From JACQXM01 sp964569425 (GTDB taxonomy: Bacteria; Planctomycetota; Phycisphaerae; UBA1845), in contig CAZMVD010000007.1 in assembly GCA_964569425.1 (NCBI GenBank), positions 6,287-70,286 on the forward strand: a DNA stretch of 64,000 bases, given 5' to 3'. Of this stretch, positions 27,416-35,683 are shown in pieces. A model generated the notes under the pieces. The model saw only the letters and a list, made by a program, of their open reading frames with translations. It was not told the origin of the DNA and searched no databases. Made by a program: the position numbers and the translations under genes. Position 1 is the stretch's first letter. Each line of letters starts with the position of its first letter.

Positions 27416-28777
27416 TTACGTCGCGTCGCTCAACTCACCGATTCGCTCAGCGCCGCCCGCGTCGTCCGTAGCGGGGAGCGCGGGTTCTTCGGCGCTTGAT
27501 TCCGTTTCGCCCTCCGGCGGCGTCGGTTCTGCGGATTGGCCCGGTTCTGCTGCGTCGGTCGCAGTCTCTTTCGCCAGTTTCGCCTGCGCGGCGGCCTCGG
27601 CGGCGGCTGCCTGTTTCGCGGCTTCTTCCTCGGCGGCGATGCGCTTCGCCTCGGAGGCGGCGATTTCGACGACGCGCGCGGCCAGTTGTTCCTCCATGCC
27701 CAGGTCCGCGGTCAGCGGTTCGGCGCCTACTTCCGCCAGATCGGAAAGCGAGACCACACCCATCGCGAGCATCTTGTCGAGCAGCACGTCCTCCACGCCT
27801 TCGATGGCGCCGATGGAACGTTCCAGATCGTCCACGCACTTGTCGTATTCCGCCGGGGTGAGGATATCGATATCCCACCCGGTCAATTGGGCTGCGAGGC
27901 GGACGTTCTGGCCGCGCTTGCCGATGGCCAGGGAAAGCTGCTCTTCGTCGACGATGACCCGCGCCCGCCCCAGTTCGAAGCACAGGAAAGTTTCTTTGAC
28001 TTCGGCGGGTTTGAGGGCGTTGGAAATGAGCACCTGGGACGATTCGTTCCAACGTACGATGTCGATCTTCTCACCGCCCAGTTCGTCCACGATGTTGCGG
28101 ATGCGGCTGCCGCGCACGCCGACGCAAGCCCCGACGGCGTCCACTTTGGAGTCGATGGACGAGACCGCCACCTTGGTGCGGTAGCCGGCCTCGCGGGCGA
28201 GCGCGCGAATTTCGATGATTCGCTCCGCCACCTCAGGGACCTCCAACTCGAACAACTTGCGGATGTAGTCCGGGTGGGTCTGGGTGAGCACGATCTTGAC
28301 CTGGTTCTGCTCTTCGCGGACGTTCAGGATCATCGCACGGATGCGTTCGCCGGGGTGGTGCTGGTCGCCGGGAATCTGCTCGCTGCGGGGCAGGAACCCC
28401 TCCGCCCGGCCGAGGTTGACCGTGATCGCCCCGCCTTCGTAGCGCGTGACGGTGCCGGTGACGATGGTGCCGACGCGCTGGGAATATTCCTCGAAGATGG
28501 AGCTGCGCTCGTCTTCGCGGATTTTCTGGATCATGACCTGTTTGGCGGTCTGGGCGGCGATGCGGCCCAGGGTTTTCATGTCGATCGGGCTGCCGTCGAC
28601 GGTGGCGGTGATGTCGCCGCTGATTCGGTCGATCAACACGACGATGTCGGCGGCCTCGTTATATGCTTTTCGTGCCGCCGAGAGCATCGCCGCTTCCAGG
28701 TCGTTGAGGACACTGTCTTTGGCGATGTTCTTATCGCGCGCGATGGAATCGACAAATCGCAGCAGTTCCGTATTCAT
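27416..28777 (-). CDS. nusA: Transcription termination/antitermination protein NusA
   Basis: 453 residues. The N-terminal RNA-polymerase-binding domain (LRFVDSIARDKNIAKDSV), S1 domain (GTIVTGTVTRYEGGAITV) and two KH domains (VGACVGVRGSRIRNIVDELG, LAIGKRGQNVRLAAQL) are in the expected order. A helix-hairpin-helix-like region follows near residue 340 and the protein ends in an Ala/Glu-rich acidic tail. It modulates pausing, termination and antitermination. It heads the cluster leading to infB, DUF503 and rbfA. A 425-nt stretch with a consensus promoter and an intrinsic terminator lies upstream, so attenuation of nusA is possible. Confidence 0.96.
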   Translation of the reverse strand: MNTELLRFVDSIARDKNIAKDSVLNDLEAAMLSAARKAYNEAADIVVLIDRISGDITATVDGSPIDMKTLGRIAAQTAKQVMIQKIREDERSSIFEEYSQRVGTIVTGTVTRYEGGAITVNLGRAEGFLPRSEQIPGDQHHPGERIRAMILNVREEQNQVKIVLTQTHPDYIRKLFELEVPEVAERIIEIRALAREAGYRTKVAVSSIDSKVDAVGACVGVRGSRIRNIVDELGGEKIDIVRWNESSQVLISNALKPAEVKETFLCFELGRARVIVDEEQLSLAIGKRGQNVRLAAQLTGWDIDILTPAEYDKCVDDLERSIGAIEGVEDVLLDKMLAMGVVSLSDLAEVGAEPLTADLGMEEQLAARVVEIAASEAKRIAAEEEAAKQAAAAEAAAQAKLAKETATDAAEPGQSAEPTPPEGETESSAEEPALPATDDAGGAERIGELSDAT

Positions 28778-28843
28778 GAGTGCCCCGACTACTCCTTGGT
28801 TCTGGACATCCTGTTGTCCGCCCGCCCGTACCGGCGGGCCCTC

Positions 28844-28877
28844 AAAAAAAAACGTGGGCGCCTCAAGCTAACCCACG
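28844..28877 (-). terminator. Intrinsic terminator or attenuator upstream of nusA
   Basis: On the minus strand CGTGGG (28877-28872) pairs with CCCACG (28858-28853) and is followed at once by nine T (28852-28844). It lies 67 bp before the nusA start. It could end a separate noncoding RNA or act as a regulated attenuator. A second hairpin (GCCCGCC/GGCGGGC, 28820-28839) lies between it and nusA. Confidence 0.7.
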
Positions 28878-29201
28878 CGGAGCGATCCCACACCACCACT
28901 GGATGATCCCACGGCGCTAGGGCATCGCGCTTCCCTCCCAAACGAGGGGCAGGACGTTCGCCCCGCGGGAACCCCGGCGCTGTGCGCAATCACGCAGCAC
29001 GGGCTGCGGCTCCGCGTATACCAACCAACAGGTTCACTGTGCCGGATCCTTCATACCACTTCCCGAAATCCATGTTGACGGGGTTACGGAGTACCGAATC
29101 CACGGCACGCCGCACTTACCCGCAGGTGCCTCGCTTCTTGTCCATAATCCCTTATCGGGGATGGCAGCCGTTTCCGCAAGACCGACTGATTCGCGAGGTC
29201 G
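28845..29201 (-). ncRNA. Candidate structured noncoding RNA or nusA leader, about 355 nt
   Basis: Bounded by a consensus promoter (29208-29235) and the intrinsic terminator at 28844-28877, with no credible ORF inside. The minus-strand transcript has several local hairpins. CCGAC/GTCGG lies near the 5' end and ATCCC-CGATAA-GGGAT near 29145-29160. A longer stem pairs GTGCCG (near 29105) with CGGCAC (near 29040), continuing into GGAT with ATCC. GCAGC-CCGT-GCTGC lies near 28995-29010 and GGGGC/GCCCC near 28945-28965. I compared it mentally with tmRNA, RNase P RNA, 6S, SRP RNA and common riboswitches and saw none of their key motifs. It could be a novel RNA or a long attenuating leader. Confidence 0.45.
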
Positions 29202-29207
29202 GAACGG

Positions 29208-29235
29208 ATTATAAGTATCACTTCCCATCTGTCAA
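29208..29235 (-). promoter_or_regulatory. Near-perfect housekeeping promoter upstream of the nusA leader
   Basis: On the minus strand TTGACA (29235-29230), a 16-bp spacer and TATAAT (29213-29208): both hexamers match the sigma70 consensus fully. It is the strongest promoter match seen in the window. Transcription should start near 29201. Confidence 0.8.
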
Positions 29236-29326
29236 ACCGGTCCATAACGACCCTGGCGGGTCAATCAACTCGAAGAACCACGCGTCCCGCGGCAAACTGG
29301 GCAAGAAGTCGGTTGGGTCCGAAGGG

Positions 29327-30631
29327 TTAGACCTTGGGGGGCTCGGTGCGGTGACCCGACAGGTCGCGGATCCCTTTGTCTCCGATGTCTCGTCTGAAGT
29401 AGGCGCCCTCAAACCGGATACGCTCCACGGCCTCGTAAGCGCGGCGCTTGGCTTCTGCAATATCGGCTCCCAAGGCGGTGACCGCCAGAACCCTGCCTCC
29501 AGCGGAGAGCGTGACGTGCTCCACGCGCGTGGTGGCCGCGTGGAATACGTACACGTCCTTGAGTGCCGCGACGCTGTCCAGCCCTTCGATCACCTTGCCA
29601 GATTCGTACTTGTCGGGATATCCGCGCGAAGCCATCACCACCGAGAGTGCCGCCTTGGGGCTCCAGCGTATTTCCGCGTCGGCCAATCTTCCGTCCACGA
29701 CGGCTTCCAGGCAATCGGCCAGATCGGACTCCAGCCGGGGGAGCAGGGCCTGGGCCTCGGGGTCTCCGAACCGGCAGTTGAACTCGAGCACTTTGGGACC
29801 ACCCGGGGTGAGCATCAAACCCGCGTAGAGCAAACCGCGGTACTCTGCGCCGTCGTTGCGCAAGGCGTCAACGATGGGCACGAGAATTTCGCGTTCGACT
29901 CGTTGCAAGACGTCGGCAGAGGCCATGGGCGCCGGGCAGTAAGCGCCCATGCCGCCGGTGTTCGGTCCGGTGTCTCCTTCGCCGATGGCTTTGTGGTCCT
30001 GCGCCGATTCGAGCAGGTAAATGGTGTGGCCGTCCACCAGTGCAAAGACCGAGAGCTCCTGCCCGCGCAGCAGTTCCTCCACGACCACGGAATCTCCGGC
30101 GCGGCCGAACGAGTGATTGAGCATGATGCGCTCAAGCGCCAGGAGGCCATCGGCGGGATCCTCGCAAACGAAGACACCTTTCCCTGCGGCGAGGCCCGAG
30201 GCCTTGACCACAACGCCGGCGTCGCGTGTGGCCACGTACTCTCGTGCGTCGTCGTAGCGGTCGAATACGCGCCCCTCGGCGGTGGGTACATGGGCGATTT
30301 TCATCAAGCGCTTGGCATACCCTTTGTCTCCCTCGATCCGCGCGGCCGCGGCGGTGGGACCAAAAGCGCGAAGGCCTGCGGCGTTGAATCGGTCGACGAT
30401 GCCGGCGCAAAGTGGGGCTTCGGGGCCGACCACGGTCAGATCGGCGCCTATTTTCCGGGCGACGGTGACCAGGCCGGGTATGTCGTTGACGTCGGCGGGG
30501 AGGTTCTCGGCCTGGTTCGCGGTACCGGCGTTGCCGGGCGCGCAGAAGACCTTTTGCACGCGTGCGGAGCGTGCGAGGCCGTGCACCAAAGCGTGTTCCC
30601 GCCCCCCTCCACCGATCACCAGCACGCGCAT
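29327..30631 (-). CDS. purD: Phosphoribosylamine--glycine ligase (GAR synthetase)
   Basis: 434 residues from the ATG at 30631. Second step of de novo purine synthesis: ATP-dependent joining of phosphoribosylamine and glycine. The N-terminal MRVLVIGGGGREHAL is the family start; the ATP-grasp core follows (VVVKASGLAAGKGVFV, GPNTGGMGAYCPAP, FNCRFGDPEAQALLPRL). Length matches typical PurD. An in-frame extension of 73 codons upstream lacks conservation. No other pur gene is adjacent. It lies about 90 bp upstream of the promoter before nusA, on the same strand. Confidence 0.96.
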   Translation of the reverse strand: MRVLVIGGGGREHALVHGLARSARVQKVFCAPGNAGTANQAENLPADVNDIPGLVTVARKIGADLTVVGPEAPLCAGIVDRFNAAGLRAFGPTAAAARIEGDKGYAKRLMKIAHVPTAEGRVFDRYDDAREYVATRDAGVVVKASGLAAGKGVFVCEDPADGLLALERIMLNHSFGRAGDSVVVEELLRGQELSVFALVDGHTIYLLESAQDHKAIGEGDTGPNTGGMGAYCPAPMASADVLQRVEREILVPIVDALRNDGAEYRGLLYAGLMLTPGGPKVLEFNCRFGDPEAQALLPRLESDLADCLEAVVDGRLADAEIRWSPKAALSVVMASRGYPDKYESGKVIEGLDSVAALKDVYVFHAATTRVEHVTLSAGGRVLAVTALGADIAEAKRRAYEAVERIRFEGAYFRRDIGDKGIRDLSGHRTEPPKV

Positions 30632-31052
30632 CAGACGGCTCTCCAGCAGGTTCAGGCCCGAGAGATCGACGAAGTTCCCTGCGGGCAGTGAATTCTGCTT
30701 CGTGTAGTCGACTTGCGGCCCGACGGCAAGATGTGTGACGTGGGGGATCGAGGCGTTTACCAGCGGTTTACGGGCGCAGCGGCGTGAATTTGCGGATGGG
30801 AGGAAAGGATGTATATTGAGGCTGTCCAGACCGCCAGGCGAATCGAACAATTACCGGGGCGACATGGCGTGTATCGCTGTTCGCGAGGCGCGGCGCCCGG
30901 GTGGCGGCGTCATGGTGGTTTTGGCGGGTGCCGGTCGATTGGTGGGCTGGATGGTGCGTAGGGAATGTGGCGGCGCGGGCCAGGATCGCCGGGAAGACCG
31001 GCCGTGGTTGCGCGCCCGTTCGATGCGTTGAGTGACCCTCAGGGAGAGGCCG
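30632..31052 (+). other. 421-bp intergenic region between divergent purD and the ACT gene
   Basis: There is no credible gene. A weak plus-strand promoter, TTTGCG (30789-30794), 17-bp spacer, TATATT (30812-30817), could serve the ACT-domain gene, leaving a leader of about 230 nt. No hairpin with a T run or recognisable riboswitch motif was seen. Confidence 0.4.
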
Positions 31053-31511
31053 ATGGAACGGTGCGTTCAGTTTTCGATTTTTCTGGTGAACAAGCCGGGG
31101 ATGTTGTCGCAGATTTTCCGCGAGCTGGCGAAGGCGAAGATCAATATCGTCAACCTGGCGATGATGGACTCCATGGAGCATGGGGTTCTGCGGATGATTG
31201 TGGATGATGTGGCCTTGTGCCGACAGGTGATGCGGCTGGCCAACATTCCGATGACCGAGACGGAAGTGCTGGCGGTGGGGCTGCCGAACCGCCCGGGCGC
31301 TGCGGCGGAACTGTGCGACAAGCTTTCTGCGGCGCACATCAACATCGGGTATATGTACTGCACCAGCGGCATCAACGGTTCGAAGACGATGGTGGTGCTC
31401 AAGGTGCCGGACATTAAGAAGGCGATCAAGGTACTGTCGGCGGTCAACAAGACGACGCGGCGGGACATGAAGATCAAGCTGCGCCGCCCGGCGGTGACCA
31501 ATCGGCGATAG
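31053..31511 (+). CDS. Tandem ACT-domain protein
   Basis: 152 residues from the ATG at 31053, preceded by AGGGAGAGG. Two ACT domains are visible: VQFSIFLVNKPGMLSQIF (residues 4-70) and EVLAVGLPNRPGAAAELC (about 72-140). Each has the 'N(K/R)PG.L..L...L..A.INI' pattern of amino-acid-sensing ACT folds. With no catalytic domain attached, it is probably a small allosteric or regulatory amino-acid-binding protein, as in stand-alone ACT proteins. The ligand is unknown. Confidence 0.85.
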   Translation: MERCVQFSIFLVNKPGMLSQIFRELAKAKINIVNLAMMDSMEHGVLRMIVDDVALCRQVMRLANIPMTETEVLAVGLPNRPGAAAELCDKLSAAHINIGYMYCTSGINGSKTMVVLKVPDIKKAIKVLSAVNKTTRRDMKIKLRRPAVTNRR

Positions 31512-31598
31512 CACCAGCGGCGAATTCGTCCCATTCCGGCCACGAGAGGATTTTCGACTCGCCCAAGTACGGGAATCGACCTTCCTGCACTGTTTGCC

Positions 31599-32000
31599 AT
31601 GTGTTACACCGTCGGGACATGCAATTATGCATCGACGTCGGATGTGTGGCGCCGCCGGGTGGGGCGTATCGCCTGCGCTTCGACTCTCCTCTTTCTCCTT
31701 GGTTGCAGCATCGCGGGATCGTGGAACCGCGTGGAAACAACGCCGCCGAACGGTGCGTTTCCGGTCGAATCGTTGACTCTGAGTCCTGACGGGCGGTTTA
31801 CCGCGACGGGATGGCGCAACGGTTCGCCGGCCACGCGTACCGGCACCTACCGTTGGAACGGGAGTACCCTGCGCCTGGAGATGGCCGAGGGCGGCACGGT
31901 GGAGTTTGGCGGTCGCCGCCGCAGCGACGGCGCGCTGCTGCTCATCGACCGGTCGAGCAGCGATCAGCCCCGTGCCGTGTTTAAGCCGCGGGAGAGATAG
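31599..32000 (+). CDS. Small lipoprotein, unknown function
   Basis: Up to 133 residues. The likely signal peptide CASTLLFLLGC ends in a lipobox cysteine. The first 15 residues from the ATG at 31599 are unlike a signal peptide; a GTG at 31644 would give a compact 21-residue one, and neither has a clear ribosome site. The mature part is beta-rich (SPDGRFTATGWRNG, RTGTYRWNGSTLRLEM), like small lipocalin- or META-type domains, but no family is certain. It is 19 bp upstream of truB on the same strand. Confidence 0.6.
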   Translation: MCYTVGTCNYASTSDVWRRRVGRIACASTLLFLLGCSIAGSWNRVETTPPNGAFPVESLTLSPDGRFTATGWRNGSPATRTGTYRWNGSTLRLEMAEGGTVEFGGRRRSDGALLLIDRSSSDQPRAVFKPRER

Positions 32001-32019
32001 GCGGCCGGTTTTTCACTTT

Positions 32020-32772
32020 GTGAGTGCTTTGCCACGCGATCTGCACGGTATCATCAACCTTCACAAGCCCGCGGGAATCACCTCGGCGAAGGCGCTGTAT
32101 CGCGTGCGCTCATTGGTGGGCCAGCGCAGAAGCGGGCATGCGGGCACGCTCGATCCGGCGGCTTCGGGCGTGCTGGTGCTGTGTCTGGGGCGGGCGACGC
32201 GGCTGGTGGAGCGGGTGATGGACCAGCCGAAGGGGTATCGCGCCGTGGCACGGCTGGACGTGACCAGCGAGAGCTTCGACGCGGACCGGACGATGACGCC
32301 GGTGGCGGTGGATGCGGTTCCTTCGGCGGAGGCGGTGGCGGCCGCGCTGGCGGGTTTTGAAGGGGCGATCGCACAAGTTCCGCCGCGGGTGAGCGCGATC
32401 AAAGTGGGAGGAGTTCCGGCGTATCGCCGAAGGGCGGACGATGCGGCGCTGGTGCTGGCGCCGCGAACGGTGCGCGTGTACTGGTTGGTCATGCGGCGTT
32501 ACGCCTGGCCCGAAGTGGAGTTCGAGATGGCGTGCGGGCGGGGGACTTATGTGCGGGCGCTGGCGCGCGATCTGGGGGAGCGACTGGGCACCGGCGGTTG
32601 TTTGACGTCCCTGGTGCGGACCCGGGTGGGCCCCTTTTCGATTGAAGAGAGTGCCACGCTGGAGGCACTTCGTGAGGCGAGCGATCCGGCGGCCTGTCTG
32701 ATTGAACTGGAACGGGCGATGGCGCTGCTCGACCCTGGGGCGATGACGATTCCGCCACGGCCGGTGGCATAG
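32020..32772 (+). CDS. truB: tRNA pseudouridine(55) synthase TruB
   Basis: 250 residues from the GTG at 32020; the upstream frame to 31906 overlaps the lipoprotein and is not conserved. It makes the universal pseudouridine in the T loop of tRNA. The N-terminal GIINLHKPAGITSAKAL and the catalytic GHAGTLDPAASGVLVL (with the nucleophilic Asp) are typical, as is GTYVRALARDLGERL. In many bacteria truB follows rbfA; here it is separate, about 9 kb away and on the other strand. The start is not certain because no good ribosome site is visible. Confidence 0.93.
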   Translation: MSALPRDLHGIINLHKPAGITSAKALYRVRSLVGQRRSGHAGTLDPAASGVLVLCLGRATRLVERVMDQPKGYRAVARLDVTSESFDADRTMTPVAVDAVPSAEAVAAALAGFEGAIAQVPPRVSAIKVGGVPAYRRRADDAALVLAPRTVRVYWLVMRRYAWPEVEFEMACGRGTYVRALARDLGERLGTGGCLTSLVRTRVGPFSIEESATLEALREASDPAACLIELERAMALLDPGAMTIPPRPVA

Positions 32773-32998
32773 CCATGGTGATCGCGAGTGTTCTTGCGTT
32801 TCCTTCCCGCTTGAGCGATTTGTGCGGGGCCGACTCGAGTCCGGCCTGGCAATCGGGCGGGTTCGACCGGCTCGACGATGTTGGTCGCCCTTGATCCGGG
32901 CACGGCGGGCCGCCTTGTGCGGCCGGACTCCGCAGTCTAGCATTTTCTCGTTCGTTTTCCTTCGAATTCAGTGTCCATTTTCTTGAGGAGTGCCATCC

Positions 32999-33418
32999 AT
33001 GGGACTGGTCAGAGAATTCAAAGAATTCGCGGTCAAGGGGAACATGATCGACATGGCCGTCGGCATTATCATCGGCGGCGCCTTTGGGAAGGTGGTCAGC
33101 TCGTTGGTGTCGGACATACTAATGCCGCCGTTGGGGCTGCTGATGGGGCGGATGGACTTTTCCGAGTACAAGATCGGGTTGATGTCCTCGGCGGTGAGCG
33201 GGGATGGAACAGCCCTACCGGCGGTCGATCTGCGTTTCGGGGTGTTTGTTAATGCGATGATCGACTTCACCATCGTGGCCTTTGCGGTTTTCCTGCTGGT
33301 GAAGGCGATCAACCGTCTGCGCCGTCAACAGGAAGCTGCCCCGCCGCCGCCTCCGCCGACTCCGGAGGAGGTGTTGGTGCTGCGCGATATTCGCGACCTG
33401 TTGAAGGCCAAGGTCTGA
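32999..33418 (+). CDS. mscL: Large-conductance mechanosensitive channel MscL
   Basis: 139 residues; the ATG at 32999 follows GAGGAG by eight bases. It forms the pentameric pore that opens on hypo-osmotic shock. The N-terminal amphipathic helix and first membrane helix ([20 protein letters not shown]), the second membrane helix ([19 protein letters not shown]) and the cytoplasmic helix ([13 protein letters not shown]) match the family. A Pro run separates TM2 from that last helix. Probably monocistronic. Confidence 0.96.
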   Translation: MGLVREFKEFAVKGNMIDMAVGIIIGGAFGKVVSSLVSDILMPPLGLLMGRMDFSEYKIGLMSSAVSGDGTALPAVDLRFGVFVNAMIDFTIVAFAVFLLVKAINRLRRQQEAAPPPPPPTPEEVLVLRDIRDLLKAKV

Positions 33419-33517
33419 GCGGCCGCGGCGGATACCGAACGGGGAAACTTGGTCCACCGGCGAGTAGCCGAGCTTTCCGCGGCGATGGCATTCGGCTGCG
33501 GTTGCTACGCCGTACGA

Positions 33518-34633
33518 TCATTGGGCGTATTGCGTCATCCGCCTGACCACCAGTTGATCGCAATCAGCGGCCGAACGGGGGTTGACGGCCTTGAAGTCGG
33601 CGTGGTGGTTGTTCTGATAGTCCACGATGACCCATTCGCCGGCGCGGTCGCATAGCGCGACGTGAACGGCCCCAACGGCGCTGCTGCTCATGATGTAATC
33701 GGCGAAGAGCGCATAGTCGGCGTCGGGCGGGTTTGCGCGAACGTAATCCCGAAAGGCACGTGCCATGTCCCACAATACCCTCTGCTCGTTCATGTTGCCT
33801 TGGATGTCGAACGACGGACCTTCGGCCGCTGCGACTGCCCGGGTGACGCCGGCCTGGGTCAGCAGGCGCGCCAATTGCACGGCCTGGTCCGCACGGCTCT
33901 CGCCGCCGGCGCGGACAGGAAAGACCACCAGGGTGGCGGTGGAAGCAGATTTCTGGAACGCCGCCTGGCGGTCATTCATGGCATCGCGTTCGGTCGTGTC
34001 CGGCACGCCGGTTTTCTTCTCCCAGTTCTGAGAGAGTTTTCCCGGTTTGCCGGTAGAGCGCTGTGGATCGCTGAGCCCGAGCACGGGACGCAAACGATCG
34101 ACCAGCAGTACGCAGCAAGTCATGGGATCGCGCGGACCGATGCGCCTGAAGTCGGCATCGCCCCGGGACTGGCGGTCGTGCCAGGCGATCGACCCTTGCC
34201 GGTCGACGATCACGCTGCGGACTTCCGCGACACCCTGTCCCGGCGTGCCCAGGAATTCCGCGTACATCACGAAGTCGGTTGTGGGCGGATGGGCGCGCAC
34301 GAATTCCGCGAGTGAAGCGGCGGTTTGCGCCGGATCCGCCTGATCGGGGGGACGAAACTCGACCTCGCTCAGTTCGAGGTTGGTCATGCCGGAACGCTCC
34401 AGCAACATTCCGAGCGCCTCCGCGACCTGTGCGGACGCGTTGCCGACCAGTCCGACGGGCAGAATGGTCATCGAAGCGTTCTTTCCCGCGGCGCGTAATT
34501 GCCCGGCGAGCTCGTTCTCGGGGGCGGGCTGGGGCGACCCTTCTTTCCGGTCGCAAGCCGGGCCGACGAGCATCGCGCCCGCGATTGTCACCAAGGCCGC
34601 CATCCAAGGTTTGTTCTTCGTGTTTTGTTTCAT
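33518..34633 (-). CDS. Two-domain lipoprotein, unknown function, under TetR control
   Basis: 371 residues. The signal WMAALVTIAGAMLVGPAC gives a lipid-anchored protein. The mature part is an internal duplication. Copy 1 covers about residues 53-190 (ASMTILPVGLVGNASAQ, LAEFVRAHPPTTDFVMYAEF, SVIVDRQGSIAWHD); copy 2 covers about 232-371 (ATLVVFPVRAGGESRAD, FRDYVRANPPDADYALFADY, HVALCDRAGEWVIVD). Both share 'RA.PP..D...(Y/F)A.(F/Y)' and a 'V..(V/A)..(R).G...(W/V)' strand. No known family is recognised. AGAAGGA precedes the ATG. The 18-bp palindrome at 34664-34681 sits 30 bp upstream, so the adjacent TetR protein most likely controls it. Confidence 0.75.
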   Translation of the reverse strand: MKQNTKNKPWMAALVTIAGAMLVGPACDRKEGSPQPAPENELAGQLRAAGKNASMTILPVGLVGNASAQVAEALGMLLERSGMTNLELSEVEFRPPDQADPAQTAASLAEFVRAHPPTTDFVMYAEFLGTPGQGVAEVRSVIVDRQGSIAWHDRQSRGDADFRRIGPRDPMTCCVLLVDRLRPVLGLSDPQRSTGKPGKLSQNWEKKTGVPDTTERDAMNDRQAAFQKSASTATLVVFPVRAGGESRADQAVQLARLLTQAGVTRAVAAAEGPSFDIQGNMNEQRVLWDMARAFRDYVRANPPDADYALFADYIMSSSAVGAVHVALCDRAGEWVIVDYQNNHHADFKAVNPRSAADCDQLVVRRMTQYAQ

Positions 34634-34663
34634 GGTTGTGTTCCTTCTGACTTAGGGGGTGGT

Positions 34664-34681
34664 TGTAAGTAAATACTTACA
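34664..34681. promoter_or_regulatory. TetR operator copy 1
   Basis: TGTAAGTAAATACTTACA is an 18-bp palindrome with TGTAAG/CTTACA arms. It lies between the tetR-like gene and the lipoprotein gene, 30 bp before the lipoprotein ATG. TGTAAT just upstream on the minus strand may be the -10 box. An almost identical site precedes the regulator gene itself. Confidence 0.8.
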
Positions 34682-34696
34682 TTACACTGAAAAAAA

Positions 34697-35293
34697 CTAG
34701 TCCGGGGTCGTCCCCTCCAACAGCAATTGGCCCGCGTTGGCCATCATCTTTCTTCGCTGGGTGGGTGTCAGCAAGTTGAGTTCCTGCGCGATGCCCGCCA
34801 TGGTTCCCAGCCCGATCACGGCCCAGGCGCAGGATTCCACGCTCGGCTGCCGCTTTCCTCCGCCGGAGCGGCGATAGGCGGCGATGTGCCCGCTCACGAA
34901 GCGATAGAACCGGCCGTACATGTCACCTAGCGCCTGACGAATCGCCGGATCGGTGGTTTCGCTGAGTCCGGCGAATACCAGGCGTTGGAGCCCCGACTCG
35001 CCGTGGTGCTGGGCCTCGTAATGCAGCAGGCGCTCCGCGGGGGGGCGGCCGTCGCCCTTTCCCGCGAGCAGCCGTTCCCATGCGTGGGCACTCCGTGCGT
35101 ACACATGCTCAATCGCTGCGACGAACATCGCGCGCTTGTCGCGCCACAGGCGATACAGGACGTTCTCGCGGACGTTGCAGCGTTTGGCCAGAACGGCCGT
35201 TGTGGTGCGCCGATAGCCGAGATCGGCAAACGTTTGCGCTACGATGGCGATCAGTGTTCTCCGTCGTTCATCCGCCTGACTGGGCCGGGCCAT
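34697..35293 (-). CDS. TetR/AcrR family transcriptional regulator
   Basis: 198 residues from the ATG at 35293 (MARPSQADERRRTLI). The N-terminal helix-turn-helix domain is evident (residues 10-55: LIAIVAQTFADLGYRRTTTA, then VLAKRCNVRENVLYRLWRDK). The C-terminal ligand domain has helices such as SGLQRLVFAGLSETTDPAIR and SCAWAVIGLGTMAGIAQEL. A palindrome at 35318-35335 lies directly before its start, so it is probably autorepressed; a second copy lies before the downstream lipoprotein gene. The frame extends further upstream, but that extension would cross the operator and is not used. Confidence 0.9.
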   Translation of the reverse strand: MARPSQADERRRTLIAIVAQTFADLGYRRTTTAVLAKRCNVRENVLYRLWRDKRAMFVAAIEHVYARSAHAWERLLAGKGDGRPPAERLLHYEAQHHGESGLQRLVFAGLSETTDPAIRQALGDMYGRFYRFVSGHIAAYRRSGGGKRQPSVESCAWAVIGLGTMAGIAQELNLLTPTQRRKMMANAGQLLLEGTTPD

Positions 35294-35317
35294 TGCCTGT
35301 TTCCATACTCGCCGTTT

Positions 35318-35335
35318 TGTAAGTAATTGCTTACA
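35318..35335. promoter_or_regulatory. TetR operator copy 2 (autoregulatory)
   Basis: TGTAAGTAATTGCTTACA shares the outer TGTAAGTA and CTTACA with operator copy 1. It lies 25 bp before the regulator start. A minus-strand -10 box TATACT (35340-35335) abuts it, so a bound repressor would cover the transcription start. Confidence 0.8.
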
Positions 35336-35507
35336 GTATATCACATTCGGGTGTTGTGTCTCGTGTAAAGCTGTCGAAAGGGGGCAGCTGATCCGGGCGT
35401 TTCCTTCCTGAGGCGTGTTCCTGGTTTCGATAGAGGGGTGGTGCCGGTTGGAATGCCCCTGCGCTTGGCGGCAGTTGAATTTGTACTTGATGGGCATTGG
35501 CCCAGAG

Positions 35508-35536
35508 TTGATTGAGGAAACTGTTTTAGGTATAAT
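35508..35536 (+). promoter_or_regulatory. Promoter of the CHASE2 kinase gene
   Basis: TTGATT (35508-35513), a 17-bp spacer and TATAAT (35531-35536) precede the kinase start at 35684, leaving a leader of about 140 nt. The 390-bp intergenic stretch 35294-35683 otherwise holds only the TetR operator and its divergent -10 box. Confidence 0.75.
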
Positions 35537-35683
35537 CTTACACGGTAAAGCGCTACCGAATCCGCGATACTCCGGTGTTGTCATCCAAGGATAAACAACT
35601 CGCGGTCTATCGCGCAGAGGCACCTCGCAGCACATTGCCACGGTAGCTGTTGACAGCGTTCGTCTTTCGGGTCTTGGCGGACG

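Noticed and set aside
28820..28839. GCCCGCC/GGCGGGC hairpin as a terminator
   Set aside because: On the minus strand the T9 run precedes it rather than follows it, so only the CGTGGG/CCCACG stem qualifies.
28845..29201. tmRNA, RNase P RNA, 6S, SRP RNA or a common riboswitch upstream of nusA
   Set aside because: The characteristic tmRNA ends, the RNase P and SRP core motifs, and common riboswitch consensus elements were not found; kept as an unassigned RNA.
28982..30691. A 569-residue plus-strand frame over the purD gene
   Set aside because: It lies antisense to purD, which has clear ATP-grasp motifs; the plus-strand protein has no recognised motif.
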